A stretch of 64,000 bases of DNA. Origin: Pseudomonas fluorescens. GTDB lineage: Bacteria > Pseudomonadota > Gammaproteobacteria > Pseudomonadales > Pseudomonadaceae. Made by a program: the position numbers and the translations under genes. The first letter of the stretch is position 1. Every line of letters starts with the position of its first letter. Where the stretch lies: positions 62,001 through 126,000 of the forward strand of contig NZ_MOBX01000003.1 of NCBI RefSeq assembly GCF_003732425.1, read 5' to 3'. A model generated the notes under the pieces. That model saw only the letters and a program-made list of their open reading frames with translations, made no database searches and was not told the DNA's origin. Positions 20,379-29,493 of the stretch are shown one piece after another.

Positions 20379-20981
20379 ATGAGCTTCAGCCCTTTGATTC
20401 GCCAACTGATCGACGCCTTGCGCACTTTGCCGGGCGTGGGTCAGAAAACCGCTCAGCGCATGGCGTTGCAGATGCTCGAGCGTGACCGCAGTGGCGGCTT
20501 GCGCCTGGCCCAGGCCCTCAGCCAGGCCATGGAAGGCGTCGGTCACTGCCGTCAGTGCCGCACGCTGACTGAAGACGATCTCTGTCCGCAATGCGCTGAT
20601 ACCCGCCGTGACGATACGTTGCTGTGCGTGGTGGAAGGGCCAATGGATGTGTATGCGGTTGAACAGACCGGTTTCCGTGGCCGCTACTTTGTGCTCAAGG
20701 GGCATTTGTCGCCGCTCGATGGTCTCGGGCCTGAGGCGATCGGCATTCCACAGTTGATGACGCGGATCGAAGAGGCGGGCACGTTTACCGAAGTCATCCT
20801 CGCGACCAACCCGACCGTGGAAGGTGAGGCGACGGCGCATTACATCGCTCAGCTGTTGAGCAACAAAGGCCTGATCGCCTCGCGGATTGCCCACGGCGTG
20901 CCGTTGGGTGGTGAGCTGGAACTGGTCGATGGCGGCACGCTGGCGCATTCGTTTGCCGGGCGTAAACCGATTTCCCTCTGA
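20379..20981 (+). CDS. recR: Recombination protein RecR
   Basis: Component of the RecFOR pathway that loads RecA on gapped DNA, 200 residues. An N-terminal helix-hairpin-helix ([14 protein letters not shown]), a four-cysteine zinc finger (C57, C60, C69, C72) and a Toprim domain ([16 protein letters not shown] through [16 protein letters not shown]) are present. The chosen ATG at 20379 gives the family N-terminus [10 protein letters not shown]; upstream in-frame codons add unrelated residues. Full length. Confidence 0.97.
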   Translation: MSFSPLIRQLIDALRTLPGVGQKTAQRMALQMLERDRSGGLRLAQALSQAMEGVGHCRQCRTLTEDDLCPQCADTRRDDTLLCVVEGPMDVYAVEQTGFRGRYFVLKGHLSPLDGLGPEAIGIPQLMTRIEEAGTFTEVILATNPTVEGEATAHYIAQLLSNKGLIASRIAHGVPLGGELELVDGGTLAHSFAGRKPISL

Positions 20982-21005
20982 ATTTGCGGCGTCTGAACTG
21001 GCGCC

Positions 21006-21080
21006 TTCGCGAGCAGGCTCGCTCCCACATTGGTTTTGTGTCATTCACAAATCCCCTGTGGGAGCGAGCCTGCTCGCGAA
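21006..21080. repeat. REPIN, class B (TTCGCGAGCAGGCTCGCTCC arms)
   Basis: Inverted pair of class B REP arms downstream of recR, TTCGCGAGCAGGCTCGCTCC at the left and its reverse complement at the right, about 28 bp apart. Confidence 0.9.
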
Positions 21081-21173
21081 TGGTGCACCTCGGTATATCT
21101 GATTCACACAATCTTGTTGTAAACCAAGCAAGCGCTCGGTTAAGTTCGGCGGACCCTTCCGTGGAGCTCGCCC

Positions 21174-22322
21174 ATGCCTGCCTTTCAGGAAAACTTCGAC
21201 CCCAGCCACCAATTGGTCCGCGACAGCGTCAGACGTTTCGTCGAGCGCGAGATCCTGCCGGACATCGACCAGTGGGAAGAAGCCGAAAGCTTTCCCCGTG
21301 AGCTGTATCTGAAGGCTGGCGCGGCAGGCATCCTCGGCATCGGTTACCCGCAAGCGCTGGGAGGCAGCCATGAAGGCGATCTGTTCGCGAAGGTCGCCGC
21401 CAGTGAAGAGCTGATGCGCTGTGGCTCTGGCGGCGTGGTAGCAGGGCTTGGCTCGCTGGATATCGGCCTGCCGCCCATCGTCAAATGGGCCAGCCCCGAA
21501 GTGCGTGATCGCGTCGTGCCACAGGTGCTCAGCGGCGAAAAGATCAGCGCGCTGGCGGTCACCGAACCCGGCGGCGGCTCCGACGTCGCCAACCTGCAGA
21601 CCCGCGCCGTGCGCGAAGGTGACGTCTATCGCGTCAGTGGCAGCAAAACCTTTATCACCAGTGGCGTGCGCGCGGATTTCTACACCGTCGCGGTGCGCAC
21701 CGGTGCGCCGGGGTTTGCCGGCATCAGTCTGCTGCTGATCGAGAAGGGCACGCCGGGCTTCACCGTTGGCCGCCAGTTGAAAAAAATGGGCTGGTGGGCG
21801 TCGGACACGGCTGAGTTGTTCTTCGACGATTGCCGCGTGCCTGCAGGAAACCTGATCGGCGCCGAGAATATGGGCTTCGCCTGCATCATGGGCAACTTTC
21901 AGAGCGAACGGCTGGCGTTGGCGCTGATGGCGAACATGACCTCACAACTTGCGCTGGAAGAGAGTCTGAAGTGGGCGCGCGAGCGCGAAGCGTTTGGCAA
22001 GCCGATCGGCAAATTTCAGGTGATCAAGCATCGCCTCGCCGAGATGGCGACCGCGCTGGAGGTCTCGCGGGAATTCACTTACCGGCAAGCGGCGAAGATG
22101 GCGGCGGGGCAGAGTGTGATCAAGGAAATTTCCATGGCGAAGAATTTTGCCACGGACACCTCGGACCGGATCACCACGGAGGCGGTGCAGATTCTTGGTG
22201 GCCTGGGTTATATGCGCGAAAGTCTGGTGGAGCGGCTGTATCGGGATAACCGTATTCTGTCGATTGGCGGCGGGACGCGAGAGGTGATGAACGAGATCAT
22301 CAGCAAGCAGATGGGGCTTTAA
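21174..22322 (+). CDS. Acyl-CoA dehydrogenase
   Basis: FAD-dependent acyl-CoA dehydrogenase of 382 residues. The FAD/substrate signature ALAVTEPGGGSDVANL is at about residues 125-140, the middle beta domain follows, and the C-terminal helical domain ends with QILGGLGYMRESLVERLYRD and the flavin-contact segment ILSIGGGTREVM. Full length for the family. It probably acts in fatty-acid or branched-chain acyl oxidation; chain-length preference cannot be read. In P. aeruginosa a homologue also follows recR. A class C REPIN lies directly downstream. Confidence 0.92.
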   Translation: MPAFQENFDPSHQLVRDSVRRFVEREILPDIDQWEEAESFPRELYLKAGAAGILGIGYPQALGGSHEGDLFAKVAASEELMRCGSGGVVAGLGSLDIGLPPIVKWASPEVRDRVVPQVLSGEKISALAVTEPGGGSDVANLQTRAVREGDVYRVSGSKTFITSGVRADFYTVAVRTGAPGFAGISLLLIEKGTPGFTVGRQLKKMGWWASDTAELFFDDCRVPAGNLIGAENMGFACIMGNFQSERLALALMANMTSQLALEESLKWAREREAFGKPIGKFQVIKHRLAEMATALEVSREFTYRQAAKMAAGQSVIKEISMAKNFATDTSDRITTEAVQILGGLGYMRESLVERLYRDNRILSIGGGTREVMNEIISKQMGL

Positions 22323-22326
22323 AGGC

Positions 22327-22404
22327 AAAAGATCGCAGCCTTCGGCAGCTCCTACAGGGAAACGCACATTCCAATGTAGGAGCTGCCGAAGGCTGCGATC
22401 TTTT
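22327..22404. repeat. REPIN, class C (AAGATCGCAGCCTTCGGCAG arms)
   Basis: Perfect-armed inverted repeat, AAAAGATCGCAGCCTTCGGC at the left and its reverse complement at the right. It lies between the convergent acyl-CoA dehydrogenase and apt genes and may act as a bidirectional terminator because each arm ends in T-rich sequence. Confidence 0.88.
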
Positions 22405-22412
22405 GATCTTGA

Positions 22413-22961
22413 TTATTTATCGGTCAACGCAAACTGCGTCAGGCAGAAAGTAGGGATACCCATGTCTTCCAAGCGCTGCGACCCGCCCAACTCCGGCAAA
22501 TCGATAATCGCCGCCGCCTCATGCACCCGCGCGCCCATGCGACGAATCAGGTTGGCCGCTGCAATCAACGTCCCGCCGGTGGCAATCAAATCATCGAACA
22601 TCACCACCGAGTCGCCTTCACACAGGCTGTCGGCGTGCACTTCCAGGAACGCTTCGCCGTACTCGGTCGCGTAACCTTCGGCCAGCACGTCCGCTGGCAG
22701 TTTGCCTTGTTTGCGGAACAGCACCAGCGGCTTGTTCAACTGATAAGCCAGCACCGAGCCGATCAGGAAGCCACGGGCATCCATTGCGCCGATGTGGGTG
22801 AAGTCGGCTTCGACGTAGCGGTGGGCGAAGCTGTCCATCACCAGGCGCAGAGCCGTCGGCGATTGAAACAGCGGGGTGATGTCGCGAAAGATCACGCCCG
22901 GTTTCGGGAAGTCGATCACTGGGCGGATAAGCGATTTGATGTCGAAGGAGTCGAAGACCAT
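22413..22961 (-). CDS. apt: Adenine phosphoribosyltransferase
   Basis: Purine salvage enzyme making AMP from adenine and PRPP, 182 residues from the ATG at 22961 ([19 protein letters not shown]). The type I PRTase PRPP-binding motif [14 protein letters not shown] and the upstream block [13 protein letters not shown] are present. The longer frame reaching 22988 adds nine residues absent from the family. It lies downstream of anr on the same strand, as in P. aeruginosa. Confidence 0.96.
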   Translation of the reverse strand: MVFDSFDIKSLIRPVIDFPKPGVIFRDITPLFQSPTALRLVMDSFAHRYVEADFTHIGAMDARGFLIGSVLAYQLNKPLVLFRKQGKLPADVLAEGYATEYGEAFLEVHADSLCEGDSVVMFDDLIATGGTLIAAANLIRRMGARVHEAAAIIDLPELGGSQRLEDMGIPTFCLTQFALTDK

Positions 22962-23039
22962 CGTCGAGGTGTCCTGGCAGGGCTGCAAACGGCGCAGTAT
23001 ACCCGCGGCTGAAACGCTTCGCTCAACCGCGGATCGAGA

Positions 23040-23774
23040 TCAGCCTTCGATCGAGCCACCGGCCAGCGCGCAGAGCTGGATCGGGTCGAGGATGTGAATC
23101 TCCTTGCCCTCGGCGGCGATCAGTTCGTTCTGCTGGAAACGGGTGAAGACCCGGGACACGGTTTCCACGGCCAGACCGAGGTAGTTACCGATTTCATTGC
23201 GCGACATGCTCAGGCGGAACTGGTTGGCGGAAAAACCGCGAGCGCGGAAGCGTGCGGACAGGTTGACCAGAAACGTGGCGATGCGCTCATCGGCGGTTTT
23301 CTTCGACAGCAGCAACATCATCTGTTGGTCGTCGCGGATTTCGCGGCTCATCACGCGCATCAACTGGCGGCGCAGCTGCGGCAGTTGCAGGGCCAGTTCG
23401 TCGAGGCGTTCAAAAGGGATTTCGCAGACCGAGGTGGTTTCCAGCGCCTGGGCCGACACCGGGTGTTTCTCGGTGTCCATGCCCGACAGACCGACCAGTT
23501 CGCTCGGCAGGTGGAAACCGGTGAGCTGTTCTTCGCCGCCGTCGCTCAGGCTGAAGGTCTTCAGGGCGCCGGAGCGTACTGCATAAACGGAATCGAACGT
23601 GTCGCCCTGGCGGAACAGGAACTCGCCCTTTTTCAGCGGGCGGCCGCGTTTAACGATTTCGTCCAGCGCATCCATGTCTTCCAGATTCAGAGAAAGTGGC
23701 AGGCAGAGAGGGGCCAGGCTGCAATCCTTGCAATGGGCCTGGTTGTGAGCGCGCAGTTTAACTGGCTCGGACAT
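23040..23774 (-). CDS. anr: Oxygen-sensing transcriptional regulator ANR (FNR family)
   Basis: CRP/FNR-family activator of anaerobic and microaerobic genes, 244 residues. The [4Fe-4S] cluster ligands are C15, C18 and C24 ([11 protein letters not shown]) and C117 (TSVCEIPF). A cyclic-nucleotide-like beta roll covers about 25-150, and the C-terminal helix-turn-helix contains [18 protein letters not shown] with the E-x-x-S-R recognition residues that read TTGAT-N4-ATCAA. The start at 23774 ([11 protein letters not shown]) is preferred over an upstream ATG adding nine residues. Its probable targets hemN, ccoG and ccoN2 lie in this window and carry matching boxes. Confidence 0.96.
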   Translation of the reverse strand: MSEPVKLRAHNQAHCKDCSLAPLCLPLSLNLEDMDALDEIVKRGRPLKKGEFLFRQGDTFDSVYAVRSGALKTFSLSDGGEEQLTGFHLPSELVGLSGMDTEKHPVSAQALETTSVCEIPFERLDELALQLPQLRRQLMRVMSREIRDDQQMMLLLSKKTADERIATFLVNLSARFRARGFSANQFRLSMSRNEIGNYLGLAVETVSRVFTRFQQNELIAAEGKEIHILDPIQLCALAGGSIEG

Positions 23775-23928
23775 TTCTTTAATCCTTGTGGGAAAACACA
23801 CATAAGCCGTAAGGGTAACTCACGGGAGGACATTCAGGCCAGTCTGGGGCGACTTTGCCCTACAGGCGTAAAGCCGCAGAGCCAGCAGCCGATAAACAGG
23901 TATCAAAGTGCATACAAGGAACGATTCG

Positions 23929-24411
23929 ATGGCCGTCATTGGCACGCTGGGCCCCGGTAGCAGCGATGTTGCGGCAACGCCGGAAGCGTTTAGAGTTGCG
24001 TCCGGCAATGCACGCGATCCAGGTTCGACCGAAGAGGCAACCCCGACCTTGGTCGAGGGCGTCAAGGTGTCGCTGTCCGGTGCATCGATCGAAAAATCCG
24101 CCAGTGCCGGGGGCGAAAACAGCGACATCGAGAACAGCGGCCTCCCCGAGAACATCCAGCAATTGCTGAAGATGATCCGCAAATTGCAAAAACAGATTGC
24201 CGAGAAAAAGGCACTCATCGAAGCAGTCATGGCCGACAAGCGCCTTTCCAACGAAGAAAAGATCATCAAGGCTGCCGCTCTGCGAGGCGCCATCGCCGCG
24301 TTGAATACAGGTCTGATCACGGCCAATCTGGCTTTGTCCAAAGTGATCGGGCAGTCCGGGCTGACCGCGGATCAGAACCTGAACGTCGGTTCGTTGCTGA
24401 CGAAAAACTAG
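23929..24411 (+). CDS. Hypothetical protein with C-terminal coiled coil
   Basis: 160-residue protein from the ATG at 23929 (AGGA upstream; a GTG at 23908 is an alternative). Residues 1 to about 75 are low-complexity, Gly/Ser/Ala/Glu-rich. Residues 80-115 form a Lys/Gln/Glu-rich helix likely to coil (IQQLLKMIRKLQKQIAEKK), followed by another helical stretch. No signal peptide or membrane span. I do not recognise the family. It is divergent from anr and convergent with hemN; the stop codons share the palindrome CTAG at 24408-24411. A gene of unknown function occupies the same place in P. aeruginosa. Confidence 0.75.
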   Translation: MAVIGTLGPGSSDVAATPEAFRVASGNARDPGSTEEATPTLVEGVKVSLSGASIEKSASAGGENSDIENSGLPENIQQLLKMIRKLQKQIAEKKALIEAVMADKRLSNEEKIIKAAALRGAIAALNTGLITANLALSKVIGQSGLTADQNLNVGSLLTKN

Positions 24412-25790
24412 ATCACCCGCGAAAAACGCTGACGGTTCTGTTGTTCCAGGTACGCATCGAACACCATGCACACCGAGCGCACCAGCAGGCGACCCGCCGG
24501 TAACACGACGATCCGCTCGCGATCGAGTTCAATCAGGCCATCGCTGGCCATGCCTTGCAGCTGTGGCCACAGCGCGCCGAAATAACCCTGAAAATCGATG
24601 TTGAACTGCTGCTCGATGTCGGCGAACACCAGGCTGAAATTGCAGATCAGCTGCTGGATCACCGCTCGGCGCAAGCGATCATCGGCGTTGCACACCAGGC
24701 CCCGGCTGGTCGCCAGTTGCGCGGCGGCGAGGGTGTTCTGGTACTCGTTGAGGTCGCTGCTGTTCTGGCAGTACAGATCGCCGATCTGGCTGATGGCCGA
24801 CACGCCCAACCCGATCAAGTCGCAATGGCCGTGAGTGGTGTAACCCTGGAAGTTGCGTTGCAGGGTTTGCTCTTCCTGAGCAATCGCCAATTCGTCATCG
24901 GGCAGGGCGAAATGATCCATGCCGATGTAGCGATAGCCGGCGGCAGTGAGTTGTTCGATGGTGCGCTCGAGCATCTCCAGTTTCTGCGCCGGCGCGGGTA
25001 ATTCATTGCCATTGATCCGCCGCTGCGGCATGAACCGCTCCGGCAGGTGCGCATAGTTGAACACGGAGAGCCGGTCCGGTTGCAGGCTGATGACCTCTTC
25101 AACGGTGCGGGCGAAGTTTTCCGGGGTCTGCTTGGGCAAGCCGTAGATCAAGTCGATATTGATCGAGCGAAATTGCAGGGTGCGCGCGGCATCGATCACC
25201 GCGCGGGTTTCTTCCAGACTTTGCAAGCGATTGACTGCGCGCTGCACCGCCGGATCGAGGTCTTGCAGGCCGATGCTGACCCGGTTGAAACCGAGTTCGC
25301 GCAGCAGGCCCATGGTCGACCAGTCGGCTTCGCGCGGGTCGATCTCAATGCCGTAGTCGCCGGAGTCGTCATCCAGCAGATTGAAATGCTTGCGCAGGTG
25401 CGCCATCAACTGGCGCAGTTCGTCATGACTGAGAAAAGTCGGCGTGCCGCCACCAAAGTGCAGTTGCTCGACTTTCTGGGCGGGGTCGAGATGGCAGGCG
25501 ATCAACTGGATTTCCTGCTCCAGCCGCTGCAGGTAGGGCAGGGCACGACCACGATCCTTGGTGATGACCTTGTTACAGGCGCAGTAGTAGCAGATGTTCG
25601 CGCAGAACGGCACGTGCACGTACAGCGACAACGGGCGCAAGGCCTTGCGGCTGTCACGCAGGGCGTGGAACAGGTCGAACGTGCCGACCTGACTGTGAAA
25701 TTGCACGGCCGTCGGATAAGAGGTGTAGCGCGGCCCCGCCAGGTCGTAGCGGCGGATCAAATCGGTGTCCCAACGAATGGCGTCGAGCAT
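24408..25790 (-). CDS. hemN: Oxygen-independent coproporphyrinogen III oxidase
   Basis: Radical-SAM enzyme that decarboxylates coproporphyrinogen III in haem synthesis without oxygen, 460 residues. The cluster motif PFCANICYYCACNK supplies C63, C67, C70 and C72. GGGTPTFL follows as the SAM-binding glycine motif, and the C-terminal HemN domain is intact. The ATG at 25790 (MLDAIRWDTDLIRRYD) matches the family start; the longer frame reads through REP DNA. A perfect ANR box lies 64 bp upstream, so expression should rise at low oxygen to feed haem to the cbb3 oxidases encoded nearby. Confidence 0.96.
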   Translation of the reverse strand: MLDAIRWDTDLIRRYDLAGPRYTSYPTAVQFHSQVGTFDLFHALRDSRKALRPLSLYVHVPFCANICYYCACNKVITKDRGRALPYLQRLEQEIQLIACHLDPAQKVEQLHFGGGTPTFLSHDELRQLMAHLRKHFNLLDDDSGDYGIEIDPREADWSTMGLLRELGFNRVSIGLQDLDPAVQRAVNRLQSLEETRAVIDAARTLQFRSINIDLIYGLPKQTPENFARTVEEVISLQPDRLSVFNYAHLPERFMPQRRINGNELPAPAQKLEMLERTIEQLTAAGYRYIGMDHFALPDDELAIAQEEQTLQRNFQGYTTHGHCDLIGLGVSAISQIGDLYCQNSSDLNEYQNTLAAAQLATSRGLVCNADDRLRRAVIQQLICNFSLVFADIEQQFNIDFQGYFGALWPQLQGMASDGLIELDRERIVVLPAGRLLVRSVCMVFDAYLEQQNRQRFSRVI

Positions 25791-25853
25791 GCGGGCATTC
25801 CCCCGGATAGGCTGGCAGTGTGGCGAGTCTATGGGAGGGCGCGCGGGGGCATC

Positions 25854-25867
25854 TTGATTTGCATCAA
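25854..25867 (-). promoter_or_regulatory. ANR/FNR box upstream of hemN
   Basis: TTGATTTGCATCAA matches the consensus TTGAT-N4-ATCAA at all ten defined positions. Its centre is about 70 bp before the hemN start. A class II site at -41.5 would put transcription start near 25819. Confidence 0.85.
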
Positions 25868-25892
25868 CGGTGGATTGGTAGTGACTGCTTTT

Positions 25893-25999
25893 GTGGCGAG
25901 GGAGCTTGCTCCCGCTGGACTGCGCAGCAGGCCCAATGCTTTTGAGGGCAAATGCGAGGGGCGCTCCGCACCCCAGCGGGAGCAAGCTCCCTCGCCACA
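25893..25999. repeat. REPIN, class A
   Basis: Inverted pair of class A REP arms, GTGGCGAGGGAGCTTGCTCC at the left and its complement at the right, between hemN and the SafE/TauE-like gene. Confidence 0.9.
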
Positions 26000-26006
26000 G
26001 TGTTAA

Positions 26007-26690
26007 TCAGTGACCCATGAGCCAATGTTGATGCGGCCCGGGCAATGTCCATATCCCGAACAGGATTACCAGCAACCCTCCGGCCATGCGCACGCTGCGT
26101 TTGCGCAAAATGGCAGTGACGCGCTCTGCCGCAAGGCCTGTGGCGAGCAGCACCGGCCAGGTGCCGAGGCCAAACGCGAGCATCAACAACGCACTGTCCA
26201 GTGCATTGCCCTGACTCGCCGACCACAGCAATGTGCTGTAAACCAGTCCACAGGGCAGCCAGCCCCACAACGCGCCAAGCAGTAGCGCACGGGGCAGGCT
26301 CGACACCGGCAGCAGGCGGTTGGCGAGCGGTTGAATGTAGCGCCACAGACCGCGTCCAAGGCGCTCAATGCGCGTCAGCCCGCTCCACCAACCGGCCAGA
26401 TACAAACCCATGGCGATCAGCAACAACCCGGCCAGCACGCGCATGAACAGCGCGGCCGGACTGTTCGCCACCGCCCACCCGGCCAATCCGATCAGCAAGC
26501 CCGCCGTGGCATAACTGAGAATTCGCCCAAGGTTATACGCCAGCAACAAGCGAAAGCGCCGGCTGCGCTGCTCCTTGGGAATCGCCAGGGTCAACGCGCC
26601 CATCAAGCCGCCGCACATGCCCAGGCAATGACCGCCACCGAGCAGGCCGAGGATCAATGCCGATACCAGCAGTGGCGCCAGTTCAAGCAT
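26007..26690 (-). CDS. SafE/TauE-like (UreH-type) membrane protein of the cco locus
   Basis: Polytopic inner-membrane protein of 227 residues with about six hydrophobic helices. It opens with LLVSALILGLLGGGHCLGMCGGLMG, a Gly/His/Cys/Met motif (GHCLGMCGG) that suggests metal handling. The start at 26690 overlaps the end of ccoS by 8 nt. The same gene ends the cco assembly cluster in P. aeruginosa. A role in copper or haem delivery during cbb3 maturation is plausible from position and the His/Cys/Met motif but is inference. Confidence 0.85.
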   Translation of the reverse strand: MLELAPLLVSALILGLLGGGHCLGMCGGLMGALTLAIPKEQRSRRFRLLLAYNLGRILSYATAGLLIGLAGWAVANSPAALFMRVLAGLLLIAMGLYLAGWWSGLTRIERLGRGLWRYIQPLANRLLPVSSLPRALLLGALWGWLPCGLVYSTLLWSASQGNALDSALLMLAFGLGTWPVLLATGLAAERVTAILRKRSVRMAGGLLVILFGIWTLPGPHQHWLMGH

Positions 26691-26895
26691 GGGGTGGGGC
26701 CTTGTCGTCCGGTTTCTTGGGATTGGCTTCGTCGACCGCCGCGGTGTGGTTAGGATCCTGATCATCGAAGAGGATGCTGTGCGCCGGGCCGTCGAGGTCG
26801 TCGTACTGACCGCTGTCCACCGCCCAGAAGAAAATGTAAACGGCGATGGCCACGATCAGCAGGGCGGCCGGGATCATCACGTAGAGAGCTGGCAT
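26683..26895 (-). CDS. ccoS: cbb3 oxidase maturation protein CcoS
   Basis: Small single-span membrane protein of 70 residues needed for cofactor insertion into cbb3 oxidase. The span is at about residues 5-25 (YVMIPAALLIVAIAVYIFFW), followed by the family motif QYDDLDGPAHSILFDDQ. The acidic Pro-rich tail is variable in the family. It lies 24 nt downstream of ccoI and overlaps the next gene by 8 nt. Confidence 0.93.
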   Translation of the reverse strand: MPALYVMIPAALLIVAIAVYIFFWAVDSGQYDDLDGPAHSILFDDQDPNHTAAVDEANPKKPDDKAPPHA

Positions 26896-26919
26896 CTGTA
26901 CTCCAGGCGCCCGCGCGGC

Positions 26920-29370
26920 TCAGGCCGGCAGCGGACGGGTGTGCGATCGGGTGCTGGCGGGCGGCGGACTCGGCAGGCGAGTCAGGCGCAGGGCATTAAG
27001 CACCACGGTCAACGAACTGATCGACATGCCGACGGCGGCCCATACCGGGGTGATCCAGCCGAGGGCGGCGAACGGCAACATGAGGCCATTGTACAGCGCC
27101 GCCCACAGCAGGTTCTCGATGATTACCCGACGGGTCCGCCGTGCGAGGGTGAACGCCTGCACCAAGGCGTCGAGGCGGTTGGACAGCAACACCGCATCGG
27201 CACTGGTTTTCGCCAGATCGGTGGCCGAACCCATGGCCACGCTGATGTCGGCTGCCGCGAGCACTGGCACATCGTTGACGCCGTCGCCGAGCATCAGCAC
27301 TTTGCGACCTTCCTTGTGCAACTGTTGCAGGACTTGCAGTTTGTCGTCCGGGCGCAAACCACCTCGGGCCTCATCAATGCCGAGTTCTGCCGCCACGCTG
27401 GCGACCATCGGCGAGCTGTCGCCCGACAACAGCAATGTGCGCCAGCCACGCGCCTTGCACGCGGCGAGCAGGGCGGGGGCATCGTCCCGCAGGCGATCAT
27501 CGAGAACGAACCATGCCAGCGGCCCCTGAGCGTCACCGAGCAGCAACCATTGGCCGGCCTCGTTCGGCATGTCGGGCACGTTCGCAGCGCTGAGGGCGCA
27601 GACAAACTCTGCCTGGCCGATGCGCAAACGCTGTCCATTGACCAAGCCTTCAAGGCCAAGCCCTGGCGTGCTGTGGACTTCTTCAGCGGCCAGCGGCGCA
27701 CGGCCGAAAGCGCGGGCGATCGGGTGTTCCGAACGGTTTTCCAGCGCGGCGGCAAGGCTCAGGCATTCATCGCTGTCGCGCGTGCCGAGTGGGCGAATCG
27801 AACGCAGCACCAGTCGGCCCTCGGTGAGGGTGCCGGTCTTGTCGAAGATCACCGTGTCGATCTGATTCAAGCCTTCCAGCACATGCCCGCGCGTCAGCAG
27901 CAAACCGAGTTTGTGCAGGGTGCCGGTGGCGGCGGTGAGCGCGGTCGGTGTTGCCAGTGACAGCGCGCAGGGGCAGGTCGCAACCAGCATGGCGAGGACA
28001 ATCCAGAACGCCCGCGACGAATCCAGCTCCCACCAGAGCAAGCCGATCGCTGCTGCGGCAATCAGCGACAGCAGCAGAAACCATTGCGCGGCGCGGTCAG
28101 CGATTTCCGCCAGTCGCGGTTTTTCCGCCTGGGCGCGGTCGAGCAGACGGACAATGGCCGACAGGCGCGTGTCTTGGCCCAGCGCCTGAACTTCCACGGT
28201 CAACGCGCCTTCGACATTGAGCGTGCCGGCGGTGACGCTGTCGCCGAGGCTGCGTGGTTGCGGCAGGTATTCGCCGGTGAGCAGCGATTCGTCGATGCTC
28301 GATTGGCCGTCGATGATCTTGCCGTCCGCCGGCAGGATCGAGCCGGGTTGCACCAGAATCCGCTCGCCGAGGCGCAGTTCGCTGAGCAGGATGCGTTCGC
28401 TGTGGCCGGCTGCATCAAGGCGCAGGCAAGAGGCAGGCAACAGATTGACTAATTGCGCGGTGGCGGCAGCGGTGCGCTCGCGGGCGCGGCGTTCGAGATA
28501 GCGGCCGGCGAGCAGGAACAGTGCAAACATCCCCACCGCGTCGAAATACAACTCGCCGACCCCGGTGATCGAGGTCCAGATCCCGGCAACGTACGCACTG
28601 CCGATCGCCAGTGACACCGAGACATCCATGGTCAGGTGGCGTGTGCGCAGATCGCGCATCGCCCCTTTGAAAAACGGCGCGCAGCTGTAGAACACGATCG
28701 GCGTGGTCAGGAACAGCGCGACCCAGCGCAGGATCGTGTGCAGTTCGGGGCTGAGGTCGATATTGAATTCCGGCCAGGTGGCCATGGTCGCCATCATTGC
28801 CTGAAACCACAGCAGCCCGGCCACGCCGAGCTGGCGCAGGGCCAGGCGGTTTTCGCTGGCCAGTTGTTCGCTGGCGCGATCGGCCTGATACGGGTGGGCG
28901 GCGTAACCGATGTGGCGCAGTTCGGCGAGCACTTGGCTCAGCGGTAATTGCGCGTCGGCCCAGCGCACATGCAGGCGATGGTTGGACAGGTTCAGCCGCG
29001 CCTCGGCCACGGCGGGCAGCGTGCGCAGGTGTTTTTCGATCAGCCAGCCGCAGGCGGCACAACTGATGCCTTCCATCAACAGGGTGGTTTCGGCCAGATC
29101 GCCTTCGTGACGAACGAAGGGTTGCTGGACATCGGCGCGGTCGTACAGCGCCAGTTCATCGACCAATTGCACCGGCAATGCTTCGGGGTTGGCCGAGGCT
29201 TCGCTGCGATGTTGGTAATAGCTTTCCAGACCGCCGGCGACGATGGCTTCGGCCACGGCCTGACAACCCGGGCAGCAGAATTCGCGGGATTGCCCGAGTA
29301 CGATAGCTGTGAAGCGGCTGCCGGACGGGACGGGCAGGGCGCAGTGGTAGCAGGGGAGTGGGGTGGTCAT
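26920..29370 (-). CDS. ccoI: Copper-translocating P1B-type ATPase for cbb3 assembly
   Basis: P-type ATPase of 816 residues that moves copper across the inner membrane for the CuB site of cbb3 oxidase. The N-terminus has a Cys-rich metal domain (CYHCALPV then FCCPGCQAV), then a heavy-metal-associated domain with GISCAACGW. Eight spans include the ion-channel motif CPC (VATCPCALSLATP). The phosphorylation site is DKTGTLTEG and the hinge is MLGDGVNDVPVL. These match the CcoI/FixI subgroup. It is preceded by ccoH across a class B REPIN and followed by ccoS. Confidence 0.95.
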   Translation of the reverse strand: MTTPLPCYHCALPVPSGSRFTAIVLGQSREFCCPGCQAVAEAIVAGGLESYYQHRSEASANPEALPVQLVDELALYDRADVQQPFVRHEGDLAETTLLMEGISCAACGWLIEKHLRTLPAVAEARLNLSNHRLHVRWADAQLPLSQVLAELRHIGYAAHPYQADRASEQLASENRLALRQLGVAGLLWFQAMMATMATWPEFNIDLSPELHTILRWVALFLTTPIVFYSCAPFFKGAMRDLRTRHLTMDVSVSLAIGSAYVAGIWTSITGVGELYFDAVGMFALFLLAGRYLERRARERTAAATAQLVNLLPASCLRLDAAGHSERILLSELRLGERILVQPGSILPADGKIIDGQSSIDESLLTGEYLPQPRSLGDSVTAGTLNVEGALTVEVQALGQDTRLSAIVRLLDRAQAEKPRLAEIADRAAQWFLLLSLIAAAAIGLLWWELDSSRAFWIVLAMLVATCPCALSLATPTALTAATGTLHKLGLLLTRGHVLEGLNQIDTVIFDKTGTLTEGRLVLRSIRPLGTRDSDECLSLAAALENRSEHPIARAFGRAPLAAEEVHSTPGLGLEGLVNGQRLRIGQAEFVCALSAANVPDMPNEAGQWLLLGDAQGPLAWFVLDDRLRDDAPALLAACKARGWRTLLLSGDSSPMVASVAAELGIDEARGGLRPDDKLQVLQQLHKEGRKVLMLGDGVNDVPVLAAADISVAMGSATDLAKTSADAVLLSNRLDALVQAFTLARRTRRVIIENLLWAALYNGLMLPFAALGWITPVWAAVGMSISSLTVVLNALRLTRLPSPPPASTRSHTRPLPA

Positions 29371-29402
29371 CAGAGGAAATCTTTATCGTCCGCAAGGGCC
29401 TC

Positions 29403-29475
29403 TTCGCGAGCAGGCTCGCTCCCACAGGTTTTGAGGACACTGGTGTTCCACTGTGGGAGCGCGCCTGCTCGCGAA
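29403..29475. repeat. REPIN, class B
   Basis: Inverted class B REP pair in the gap between ccoH and ccoI. It interrupts an operon that is compact in related genomes, but leaves both frames intact. Confidence 0.9.
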
Positions 29476-29493
29476 TGCGCGAAGCGCAGGTTT

